Assembly: GCF_007680845.1 (NCBI RefSeq)
Contig: NZ_VEIY01000001.1
Coordinates: forward strand, 752,227 to 816,226
Source: Curtobacterium pusillum
Lineage (GTDB): Bacteria > Actinomycetota > Actinomycetes > Actinomycetales > Microbacteriaceae
DNA: 64,000 bases
Reading direction: 5' to 3'
Shown here: positions 46,563 through 52,997 of the stretch, in pieces
How the letters are laid out: every line of letters starts with the position of its first letter
How positions within the stretch are numbered: position 1 is the first letter of the stretch
Notes under the pieces: model-generated
Databases searched by the model: none
What the model saw: only the letters and a program-made list of their open reading frames with translations
What the model was told of the DNA's origin: nothing
Made by a program: the position numbers and the translations under genes

Positions 46563-46715
46563 CTACTCGTCGCGGAGGAAGTCCGCGTACGTGGGTTCCG
46601 ACTGCTCACCCGTCAGGAGCGCCGGGTCGTTGATCCGACGTTCGACGTAGGCCGTGATGACCTCCGGCGGGGTGAGCACGTGCGCCACCCAGGACGGCAC
46701 CTCGTTCTTGTGCAT
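46563..46715 (-). CDS. Very small hypothetical protein, 50 residues
   Basis: A 50-residue protein beginning MHKNEVPSWVAHVLTPPEVI, with LTGEQSEPTYADFLRDE at the end. GGAGGAGGCACC precedes ATG 46715 (minus strand), a good ribosome site that supports translation. A longer in-frame reading upstream to 46862 is possible but its first part is unlike protein. It lies about 100 bases downstream of the LexA-controlled gene in the same direction. Function unknown. Confidence 0.6.
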   Translation of the reverse strand: MHKNEVPSWVAHVLTPPEVITAYVERRINDPALLTGEQSEPTYADFLRDE

Positions 46716-46818
46716 GGTGCCTCCTCCCGGTTCGTTGCTCAGGCGACTGAAAGTCTCGATCGTCGAGTTACTTGCTGAACCGGTGTTCCGTAAACGATCC
46801 TCGTCCTCCGAGGAGAAG

Positions 46819-47142
46819 TCAATGCGACGCGTTCTCCGGACGACGGGCGTCCCGATCGGCACGCAGGGTGCGGTGCTTCACGGCCGACCGCCAGACCCAG
46901 GCGTTCGCCTGCTGGCCGAACTGCGCCCACTCGACGAGAACGGCGTCGCGGGTCCAGCTCTTCGCGAAGGCCTTGACCCGGACGTGGAACGTCGGGAACT
47001 GGATCCACGCCCACACGGGCACGGGTGTGACGGCGTGGCAGACGTCCGGGCCGCGGGCGTCCTCGGACAGGGAGTAGGCGCGCGGGCGTTCGACCTCCGG
47101 GTGCTCCGGGGGCTGCCACCGGTTCTCGCGACGCCGTCCCAC
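46819..47142 (-). CDS. SOS-controlled small protein of unknown function
   Basis: A 107-residue Trp-rich protein: VPVWAWIQFPTFHVRVKAFA, then KSWTRDAVLVEWAQFGQQANAW-like text (read in two parts) and ending with VKHRTLRADRDARRPE. Eight tryptophans and basic ends suggest a nucleic-acid or protein-binding surface. The GTG start at 47142 is only eight bases from a perfect LexA box at 47151-47166, and there is no room for a ribosome site, so translation is probably leaderless and induced by DNA damage. I do not recognise the family; proteins of this type may accompany the actinobacterial mutagenesis genes, but nothing nearby shows this. Confidence 0.65.
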   Translation of the reverse strand: MGRRRENRWQPPEHPEVERPRAYSLSEDARGPDVCHAVTPVPVWAWIQFPTFHVRVKAFAKSWTRDAVLVEWAQFGQQANAWVWRSAVKHRTLRADRDARRPENASH

Positions 47143-47150
47143 GACGGTAT

Positions 47151-47166
47151 TCGAACGTGTGTTCGA
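47151..47166 (-). promoter_or_regulatory. LexA (SOS) box
   Basis: TCGAAC-GTGT-GTTCGA, a perfect 16-base palindrome of the actinobacterial LexA consensus TCGAAC-N4-GTTCGA. It lies eight bases upstream of the GTG of the minus-strand small gene and 67 bases from the end of the LacI gene. The plus-strand side has no convincing gene. Confidence 0.85.
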
Positions 47167-47232
47167 ACCGACGTCAAGTCGGCCGCGCCGGTGGTGGGGT
47201 ATGGGAGCGCTGGTCGGCGTGTCCCGGAGGTG

Positions 47233-48270
47233 TCAGGGTGAAGACCGCGCGCGGCCCGTCGACTCGCGGACGCTCAACGTCAGCGACGGCCCCGGGCGCG
47301 ACGGGAGCACCGTGCCCGCGTCGATCTGCTCGCGCAGCAGGGTCGCCGCCCGCTGCCCGAGCTCGACGGTGTCACGGGTCAGGGACGTGATCGAGGGCCG
47401 GACGAGCTGGATCATCGCCGAGTCGTCGAACGACACGATCGACACGTCCGCGGGGACCGAGACGCCCATCTCGCTCGCCACCCCCAGTCCGGCGACGGCG
47501 AGCACGTCGTTGTCGTACACGATCGCGGTCGGCCGGGTGCTGCGGGATAGCAGGGTCCGGGTCGCGCTCGCACCCGCCTCGGCCGAGTAGTCGGTCGGGA
47601 TCGACTCGGTGCCGTCGAGCCCTTCGGACGCGGTGAACGCCCGGACCCGGTCGATCCGCATCGCGGTGTGCTCGAACTCCGGGCGGCCGGCGACGTGCGC
47701 GATCCGCCGGTGCCCGAGCGCGTGCAGGTAGCGGAGCACGGTGTCCGTGGCGTCCGAGTCGTCGATCCAGACGCTCGGCGCGGCACCCTCGGCGGTCGGG
47801 TGCGAGCCGACGACGACCGCCGGCATCCCGAGGTCGGCGAGCAGCGCGAGCCGGTCGTCGTCGCGCCGCGGGTCGATCACGATCACGCCGTCGACCCGGT
47901 GCCCGCGCCACCAGTCGCGGTAGGTCTCGAGCTCCTCCGCCGCGTCCCGCGCGACGAGCAGGTTCATGCCGACGTGGCTGCCGGCGAGCCCGAGCTGGAT
48001 GCCGGAGATGAGGTCGCCGAAGAACGACTCGGTCCCGAGTGTCCGGGCCGGCCGGTTGAGCACGAAACCGATGGATCCCGCCTTCGCGCCGCCCAGCGCC
48101 CGCGCCGCGGTGTGCGGCTGCCAGTCGAGTTCGCGGGCCACCGCACGGACGCGTGCACGGGTCTCGTCGGAGACGCCCCGTCGGTCGTTGAGCGCGAACG
48201 AGACCGCGCTGATGGACACGCCGGCGCGTGCGGCGATGTCGGCGATCGTCGTTCGGCGGTTCTTGGCCAC
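47233..48270 (-). CDS. LacI-family repressor of the sugar/glycan locus
   Basis: A 345-residue regulator: N-terminal HTH RRTTIADIAARAGVSISAVS and the hinge QPHTAARALGGAKAGSIG, then a periplasmic-binding-like sensor domain (IDDSDATDTVLRYLHALGHR; VSIVSFDDSAMIQLVRPSI). It is divergent from the ABC transporter, with LacI-type palindromes between the genes. GTG start; TATAGT (minus strand, 48278-48283) lies seven bases upstream, so the mRNA is probably leaderless. The inducer is expected to be a mannose-containing oligosaccharide from the neighbouring enzymes. Confidence 0.93.
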   Translation of the reverse strand: MAKNRRTTIADIAARAGVSISAVSFALNDRRGVSDETRARVRAVARELDWQPHTAARALGGAKAGSIGFVLNRPARTLGTESFFGDLISGIQLGLAGSHVGMNLLVARDAAEELETYRDWWRGHRVDGVIVIDPRRDDDRLALLADLGMPAVVVGSHPTAEGAAPSVWIDDSDATDTVLRYLHALGHRRIAHVAGRPEFEHTAMRIDRVRAFTASEGLDGTESIPTDYSAEAGASATRTLLSRSTRPTAIVYDNDVLAVAGLGVASEMGVSVPADVSIVSFDDSAMIQLVRPSITSLTRDTVELGQRAATLLREQIDAGTVLPSRPGPSLTLSVRESTGRARSSP

Positions 48271-48277
48271 GGACTTG

Positions 48278-48292
48278 ACTATAGCGCTTTAG
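48278..48292 (-). promoter_or_regulatory. lacI promoter with overlapping LacI-type operator
   Basis: The -10 element TATAGT (48278-48283, minus strand) is overlapped by CTATAGCGCTTTAG at 48279-48292, a near-perfect palindrome (six of seven pairs) of the GCGC-centred LacI type. Overlap with the -10 element fits autorepression. Confidence 0.6.
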
Positions 48293-48333
48293 TTCGTCAC
48301 CATCGCTGCATTCGACCGGTTCGGCGACAGGAA

Positions 48334-48347
48334 CTGAACCGGTTCAG
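48334..48347 (+). promoter_or_regulatory. Palindromic operator before the transporter operon
   Basis: CTGAACCGGTTCAG is a perfect 14-base palindrome, 35 bases upstream of the binding-protein start. A related, weaker copy (TTCGACCGGTTCGG) lies at 48311-48324. The CCGG centre differs from the GCGC centre at 48279. Confidence 0.65.
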
Positions 48348-48381
48348 CAGCATCAGCGGCACGACGAAGGAGTCACGAGCG

Positions 48382-49674
48382 ATGAAGAACACCACACGCA
48401 GGACGACGGGACGCGCGATGGCGCTCCTCGCCGGGGCGGCCGTCACGGCCCTCGCGCTCACGGCCTGCTCGAGCGGCGGCGGGTCGGGCAGCGGCGACAG
48501 CGGCAAGGTCGAGGGGTCGATCACCCTGCAGACCTGGGCCCTGACGCCGACCTACACCGACTACCTCAACGGCGTGATCAAGGACTTCGAGAAGAAGTAC
48601 CCGGATGCCAAGGTGAAGCTCGTCGACCAGCCCGGCGACGGCTACGCGGACAAGGTCCTCAGCCAGGCGACGTCGAACTCGCTGCCCGACGTGGTGAACC
48701 TGCCGCCGGACATCGCTCTGCCCCTCGCCAAGCGCGGGTTCCTGCAGGACGTCGCGAAGGACGACTCGAAGCTGTCGAGCACCTACGTCAAGGGCGCGCT
48801 CGCCGCGTACAACTACAAGGGCGTCGACGGCACGTTCGGGTACCCGTGGTACCTCAACACGGACGTCGACTACTGGAACAAGACGATGTTCGAGAAGTGC
48901 GGCCTCGATCCCGCGAACCCGCCGAAGACCACCGACGAGCTGTTCACGCAGGCCGAGACCATGCACCAGAAGTGCCCGGACGACTACCTGATGAGCCGGA
49001 AGCCCGGCCTGTCGGACTTCTCGCTCGCCGGCGTCAAGATCATCAACGACGCCGGGACGAAGTTCACCTTCGCGAACTCCTCGAAGGCCGCCGACCTCAT
49101 CACGAAGTACGCGAAGGCCTACAAGGAGGGCCTCATGCCGTCCTCCGTGCTGAACACCGACTACCTCGGCAACTCGACCCTGTTCACGCAGGGCAAGGTC
49201 GCCTGGACCACCGGTGGGGCCACGGCCATCAGCGACTTCGAGAAGAACAACCCGTCGCTCAAGGGCAACATCGTCGTCTCGCCGGCGCTGGACAACCCGC
49301 CGCTCTACGTGCAGGGCCTCAGCGTCAGCGCGAAGAGCAAGCACGTCGCCACCGCCGAGGCGCTCGCCGCCTTCATGACGAACGCGAAGAACCAGGAGGC
49401 GTTCGCGCACCTGGTGAACATCTTCCCGTCGACCACCTCGTCGCAGTCCGACCCGTACTTCTCGAAGGACGACGGCACGGTGGAGGCGAAGGCCCGCGTG
49501 CTCGCCAACGACGCCCTGAAGACCGCCAAGAACCTCAACCCGGTCGAGGCGAACTCGGCGATGACGGACTTCCTCGACCAGCAGATCGCGCTGGCGATGA
49601 AGGGTGGCACCACGCCCGAGAAGGCGCTGCAGACCGCCCAGACCAAGATGAACAGCCTGCTGGCCAACAGCTGA
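48382..49674 (+). CDS. ABC transporter solute-binding lipoprotein (oligosaccharide type)
   Basis: A 430-residue extracellular binding protein. The signal peptide ends in the lipobox LTAC (ALALTACSSGG), which anchors it to the membrane after lipidation. The mature part is a family-1 sugar binding protein (LQTWALTPTYTDYLNGVIKD; FGYPWYLNTDVDYWNKTMFE) of normal length. AAGGAG nine bases upstream supports ATG 48382. It is the first gene of the operon with both permeases, the mannosidases and probably Endo H. High-mannose glycan is the inferred ligand. Confidence 0.93.
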   Translation: MKNTTRRTTGRAMALLAGAAVTALALTACSSGGGSGSGDSGKVEGSITLQTWALTPTYTDYLNGVIKDFEKKYPDAKVKLVDQPGDGYADKVLSQATSNSLPDVVNLPPDIALPLAKRGFLQDVAKDDSKLSSTYVKGALAAYNYKGVDGTFGYPWYLNTDVDYWNKTMFEKCGLDPANPPKTTDELFTQAETMHQKCPDDYLMSRKPGLSDFSLAGVKIINDAGTKFTFANSSKAADLITKYAKAYKEGLMPSSVLNTDYLGNSTLFTQGKVAWTTGGATAISDFEKNNPSLKGNIVVSPALDNPPLYVQGLSVSAKSKHVATAEALAAFMTNAKNQEAFAHLVNIFPSTTSSQSDPYFSKDDGTVEAKARVLANDALKTAKNLNPVEANSAMTDFLDQQIALAMKGGTTPEKALQTAQTKMNSLLANS

Positions 49675-50552
49675 TGCGCGCCAACCGCTGGTTCACGCCC
49701 TGGCTGCTCGTCCTGCCGGCACTGGTCTGGCTCCTCGCGTTCAGCCTCTGGCCGTCGATCAACACCGTCCGGCTGTCGTTCACGAACGCCAGCCCCCTCG
49801 GGGGCGTGAGCCAGTGGGTGGGCCTGCAGAACTTCCAGACGCTGCTCGCCGACCCGCAGGTGTGGGAGGCGCTGCTCAACAGCGTCATCTACATGGCGGT
49901 CTGCCTGCCGCTCCTGACGGTCCTCCCGCTCCTGATGGCGGTGCTCGTGGAACGCAAGCTCCCCGGCATCGCGTTCTTCCGCACCGCGTACTACACGCCG
50001 GTGATCGCGAGCGCGGTCGTCGTCGGGCTCATCTGGAACTGGATCCTCGACGACCGCGGCGTCATCAATGAGATGGCGCAGTCGTTGGGGATCGTGCAGC
50101 ACTCCATCCCGTTCCTCACCGACCGGTGGCTGCTCGTGTTCAGCGCGATCAGCCTGACGGTCTGGAAGGGCCTCGGGTACTACATGATCATCTTCCTGGC
50201 GGCCCTCGGGAACGTCGGCAAGGACCTGCACGAGGCCGCGGCGCTCGACGGCGCCGGGGCGGTCCGCCGGTTCTGGTCGGTCACGATGCCCGGGGTCCGC
50301 GGCACCATGACGCTCGTCGGGATCCTCGTCTGCGTCAGCGCGCTCCGGGTGTTCAGCGAGCTCTACATCCTCACCAACGGCACCGGCGGACCGGGCGGGC
50401 AGGACAACTCGCTCGTCATGCTCATCCAGCAGTACGCCCGCGGCTTCACCGGCAACCTCGGCTACGCGTCGGCCCTGAGCCTCCTGCTCTTCGTCGTGAC
50501 GCTCATCCCGATGCTCGCCCTCGCCCGGATGAACAGCAAGGCGGACAAGTGA
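49674..50552 (+). CDS. ABC sugar permease, MalF-like
   Basis: A 292-residue inner membrane protein with six helices. WFTPWLLVLPALVWLLAFSL is the first; the EAA coupling loop is HEAAALDGAGAVRRFWSVTM. It starts on the last base of the binding-protein stop (TGATG). The next permease overlaps by four bases. With MalG-like partner and a shared ATPase from elsewhere it forms the importer. Confidence 0.95.
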   Translation: MRANRWFTPWLLVLPALVWLLAFSLWPSINTVRLSFTNASPLGGVSQWVGLQNFQTLLADPQVWEALLNSVIYMAVCLPLLTVLPLLMAVLVERKLPGIAFFRTAYYTPVIASAVVVGLIWNWILDDRGVINEMAQSLGIVQHSIPFLTDRWLLVFSAISLTVWKGLGYYMIIFLAALGNVGKDLHEAAALDGAGAVRRFWSVTMPGVRGTMTLVGILVCVSALRVFSELYILTNGTGGPGGQDNSLVMLIQQYARGFTGNLGYASALSLLLFVVTLIPMLALARMNSKADK

Positions 50553-51538
50553 CCAACACGACCCCGACCACCGAACCCGTCCTCGGGGGCGCCGCCGGCG
50601 CAGCGGTCCCCGCGCCCGACGTGACCGGCGCGACGGACGCACGCCGCGCCTCCCGGCCGAGCGGACGCGACGGACGCGACGGACGCGCACGCAAGCGCCG
50701 CGCGTCCTGGGGCGTCATGTCCACCCGCGAGAAGGTGCTCCGCTACGTCCTCCTCGTCGTGGTGCTGTTCATCACGATCGGCCCGTTCCTCTGGCAGCTC
50801 TCCACGTCGCTGAAGGGGACCGGGGAGGACATCTACACCGCCAACCCGTCCTTCATCCCGACCCAGCCGACGTTCGGCAACTACTTGCGCGTCGGCGAGG
50901 CAATCCCGGTCTTCGGCTACATCGGCAACTCGCTCATCGTCGCCGCGATCGACGTGCTCGGGAACATCGTGTTCGCGACCCTCGCCGGTTTCGCCCTGGC
51001 CCGCCTGCAGTGGCGCTTCCGCAAGCTCGTGCTCGGGCTGTTCCTCGCGACCCTGGTGCTGCCGGGGGAGGCGACGATCATCAGCCAGTTCGTCACCATC
51101 AAGGACATCGGCCTCGCCGACTCCCTCGTCGGCGTCGCGCTGCCCGGCATGATCGCCGCGCTCAACGTCCTGCTGATGTTCAACGCGTTCCGGCAGATCC
51201 CCGAGGAGATCGACCAGGCCGCCGTGATGGACGGCGCGAACGCGATGCAGCGGCTCCGGTACATCTCGCTGCCCGCGGTCCAGGGGACCATCGCGGTGAT
51301 CGCGATCTTCTCGTTCATCGGCGCGTGGGACGACTTCCTCTGGCCGCTCATCGTGCTGCAGTCGCCGGACAAGCTCACCCTCACGGTGGGGCTGCAGTAC
51401 CTGCAGGGCACGTTCGCGACCGACCAGCGGATGATCGCCGCGGGCACGATGATCGCGTTCATCCCGATCGCCGTGATCTTCGCGATCCTGCAGCGCTTCT
51501 TCTTCAAGGGCGTCGAAGAGGGCGGGGTGAAGGGCTGA
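50549..51538 (+). CDS. ABC sugar permease, MalG-like
   Basis: A 329-residue protein with a 65-residue disordered, Arg-rich N-terminal extension before the first helix (YVLLVVVLFITIGPFLWQL). The EAA loop is EIDQAAVMDGANAMQRLRYISL. The extension contains a reverse copy of the dispersed repeat (50644-50653). The GTG start overlaps the previous stop, and the stop overlaps the GH5-like start (TGATG). No ATPase follows. Confidence 0.94.
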   Translation: MTNTTPTTEPVLGGAAGAAVPAPDVTGATDARRASRPSGRDGRDGRARKRRASWGVMSTREKVLRYVLLVVVLFITIGPFLWQLSTSLKGTGEDIYTANPSFIPTQPTFGNYLRVGEAIPVFGYIGNSLIVAAIDVLGNIVFATLAGFALARLQWRFRKLVLGLFLATLVLPGEATIISQFVTIKDIGLADSLVGVALPGMIAALNVLLMFNAFRQIPEEIDQAAVMDGANAMQRLRYISLPAVQGTIAVIAIFSFIGAWDDFLWPLIVLQSPDKLTLTVGLQYLQGTFATDQRMIAAGTMIAFIPIAVIFAILQRFFFKGVEEGGVKG

Positions 51539-52935
51539 TGCGCTTCGGCGTCAACCACACCCCCTCCGTCGGCTGGTTCCACTCGTGGCTCGACTTCTCG
51601 CCGTCGGACACCGCGCGGGACATGGAGGCGATCGCGTCGCTCGGCGCCGACCACGTGCGGATCTTCCCGCTCTGGCCGGTCGTGCAGCCGAACCGGACGC
51701 TCATCCGGCAGTCCGCGCTGCGGGACGTCGCGTCCGTCGTGGACATCGCCGGGTCGTTCGGGCTCGACGTCAACGTCGACGCGCTGCAGGGGCACCTGTC
51801 GAGCTTCGACTTCGTGCCCTCGTGGCTCGAGAGCTGGCACCGTCGGAACATGTTCACCGACCCTGACGTCGTCGCGTCGACCGCCGCCTACGTCGAGGCG
51901 CTCGCCGGAGCGGTCGCCGACAAGCCGAACCTGCTCGGCATCACCATTGGCAACGAGGTGAACCAGTTCGCGCACGCTCCGCACCCCACGCCGCACGAGA
52001 TCACGGCGGAGCAGGGGCACGCGTGGGCGGCGGCGATGGTCGCGGCGGCGCGGCGCGGGCTGTCGTCCGGCGCGTCCGGCGCTGTCGGTCTGGAGGCGCG
52101 GCGCGCGTCCGCCCCGTCGCCCGCGTCCGGCACCGGGTCGCGTCCAGGGCCCCTGGTCACCGTCGCGCAGTACGACGCGGCCTGGTACGACGACGCGCAG
52201 CCCTTCGGCCCCGAGCACGCGGCGGACCACGGCGACGCCACCGTGACCCACTCATGGGTGTTCAACGGCTCGGCAGCGCTGCACGGCGCACTCGGAGCCG
52301 GATCGGTGCGCCACGGGGAGTACCTCCTCCAACTCGCCGCCGCCTGGAACCGGGAGCCGGGCCGACCGAACTGGCTGCAGGAGGTCGGCGCCCCCACGAA
52401 CGTCGTCGACCCCGCCGACGCCGCGTCGTTCACCGAGCAGACGATCCGCCACGTCCTCGACGCGCAGGACGTGCTCGGCGTCACGTGGTGGTGCTCGCAC
52501 GACGTCTCCCGGTCGCTCGCCGACTTCCCCGAGCTCGAGTACGACCTCGGGCTGTTCACGAACGACGGCCGGTTGAAGCCCGCGGGGGAGGCGTTCGCCG
52601 CCCTCGCCCACGCGCACGGCGTTCATGCTGCCGCCGACGCTCCGCCGGTGCCGCGGACCGCCCCGGCCACTGCACTCGTCCTCGACGACGTGCTGCCGGA
52701 TGGCACCACCCGCCACGGACTCCGGGCCGAGTGCGCGCCCGGTGGCCGGTTCGCCGCCGCGTGGCTCGAGCTCGCCGAGCGTGCTCCGGACGGGCGAGGG
52801 CCGCAGGTCGTCCTCCGGTCCCGGATCGGCGACGACGCACTGCTCGGCGGACGGGGGATCACCCGGTGCGTCGAGGTCCCCGACGACACCCCCACCGCAC
52901 TGCTGTCGGTCGCCCACCCGGCGACGATGGCCTGA
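51538..52935 (+). CDS. GH5-like glycosidase, candidate core beta-mannosidase
   Basis: A 465-residue (beta/alpha)8 glycosidase without signal peptide, so cytoplasmic. Its opening MRFGVNHTPSVGWFHSW and the acid/base Glu140 in ITIGNEVNQF and nucleophile Glu282 in WLQEVGAPT fit clan GH-A, close to GH5. Subfamily GH5_18 contains beta-mannosidases specific for the Man-beta-1,4-GlcNAc N-glycan core; the neighbours make that the best guess. A loop of about 25 residues (near 182-205) is encoded by DNA containing the dispersed repeat GGAGGCGCGG at 52092 and is Ala/Ser/Pro-rich. Its start overlaps the permease stop. Confidence 0.8.
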   Translation: MRFGVNHTPSVGWFHSWLDFSPSDTARDMEAIASLGADHVRIFPLWPVVQPNRTLIRQSALRDVASVVDIAGSFGLDVNVDALQGHLSSFDFVPSWLESWHRRNMFTDPDVVASTAAYVEALAGAVADKPNLLGITIGNEVNQFAHAPHPTPHEITAEQGHAWAAAMVAAARRGLSSGASGAVGLEARRASAPSPASGTGSRPGPLVTVAQYDAAWYDDAQPFGPEHAADHGDATVTHSWVFNGSAALHGALGAGSVRHGEYLLQLAAAWNREPGRPNWLQEVGAPTNVVDPADAASFTEQTIRHVLDAQDVLGVTWWCSHDVSRSLADFPELEYDLGLFTNDGRLKPAGEAFAALAHAHGVHAAADAPPVPRTAPATALVLDDVLPDGTTRHGLRAECAPGGRFAAAWLELAERAPDGRGPQVVLRSRIGDDALLGGRGITRCVEVPDDTPTALLSVAHPATMA

Positions 52936-52997
52936 CCGCACCACCCGCCCGTCCCGCCGGCACCGACGCCGGCCCTCCCGCAACCAGGAAGGTCCCC

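Noticed and set aside
46775..46784. Partial match to the CTGAACCGGTTCAG operator (CTGAACCGGT)
   Set aside because: Only ten of fourteen bases match, the palindrome is broken by an extra base, and the position does not suit either flanking gene start.
47207..47390. Short plus-strand frames beyond the LexA box
   Set aside because: They lie inside the antisense end of the LacI gene and lack a ribosome site or protein-like composition. The minus-strand gene at 47142 is the better target of the box.
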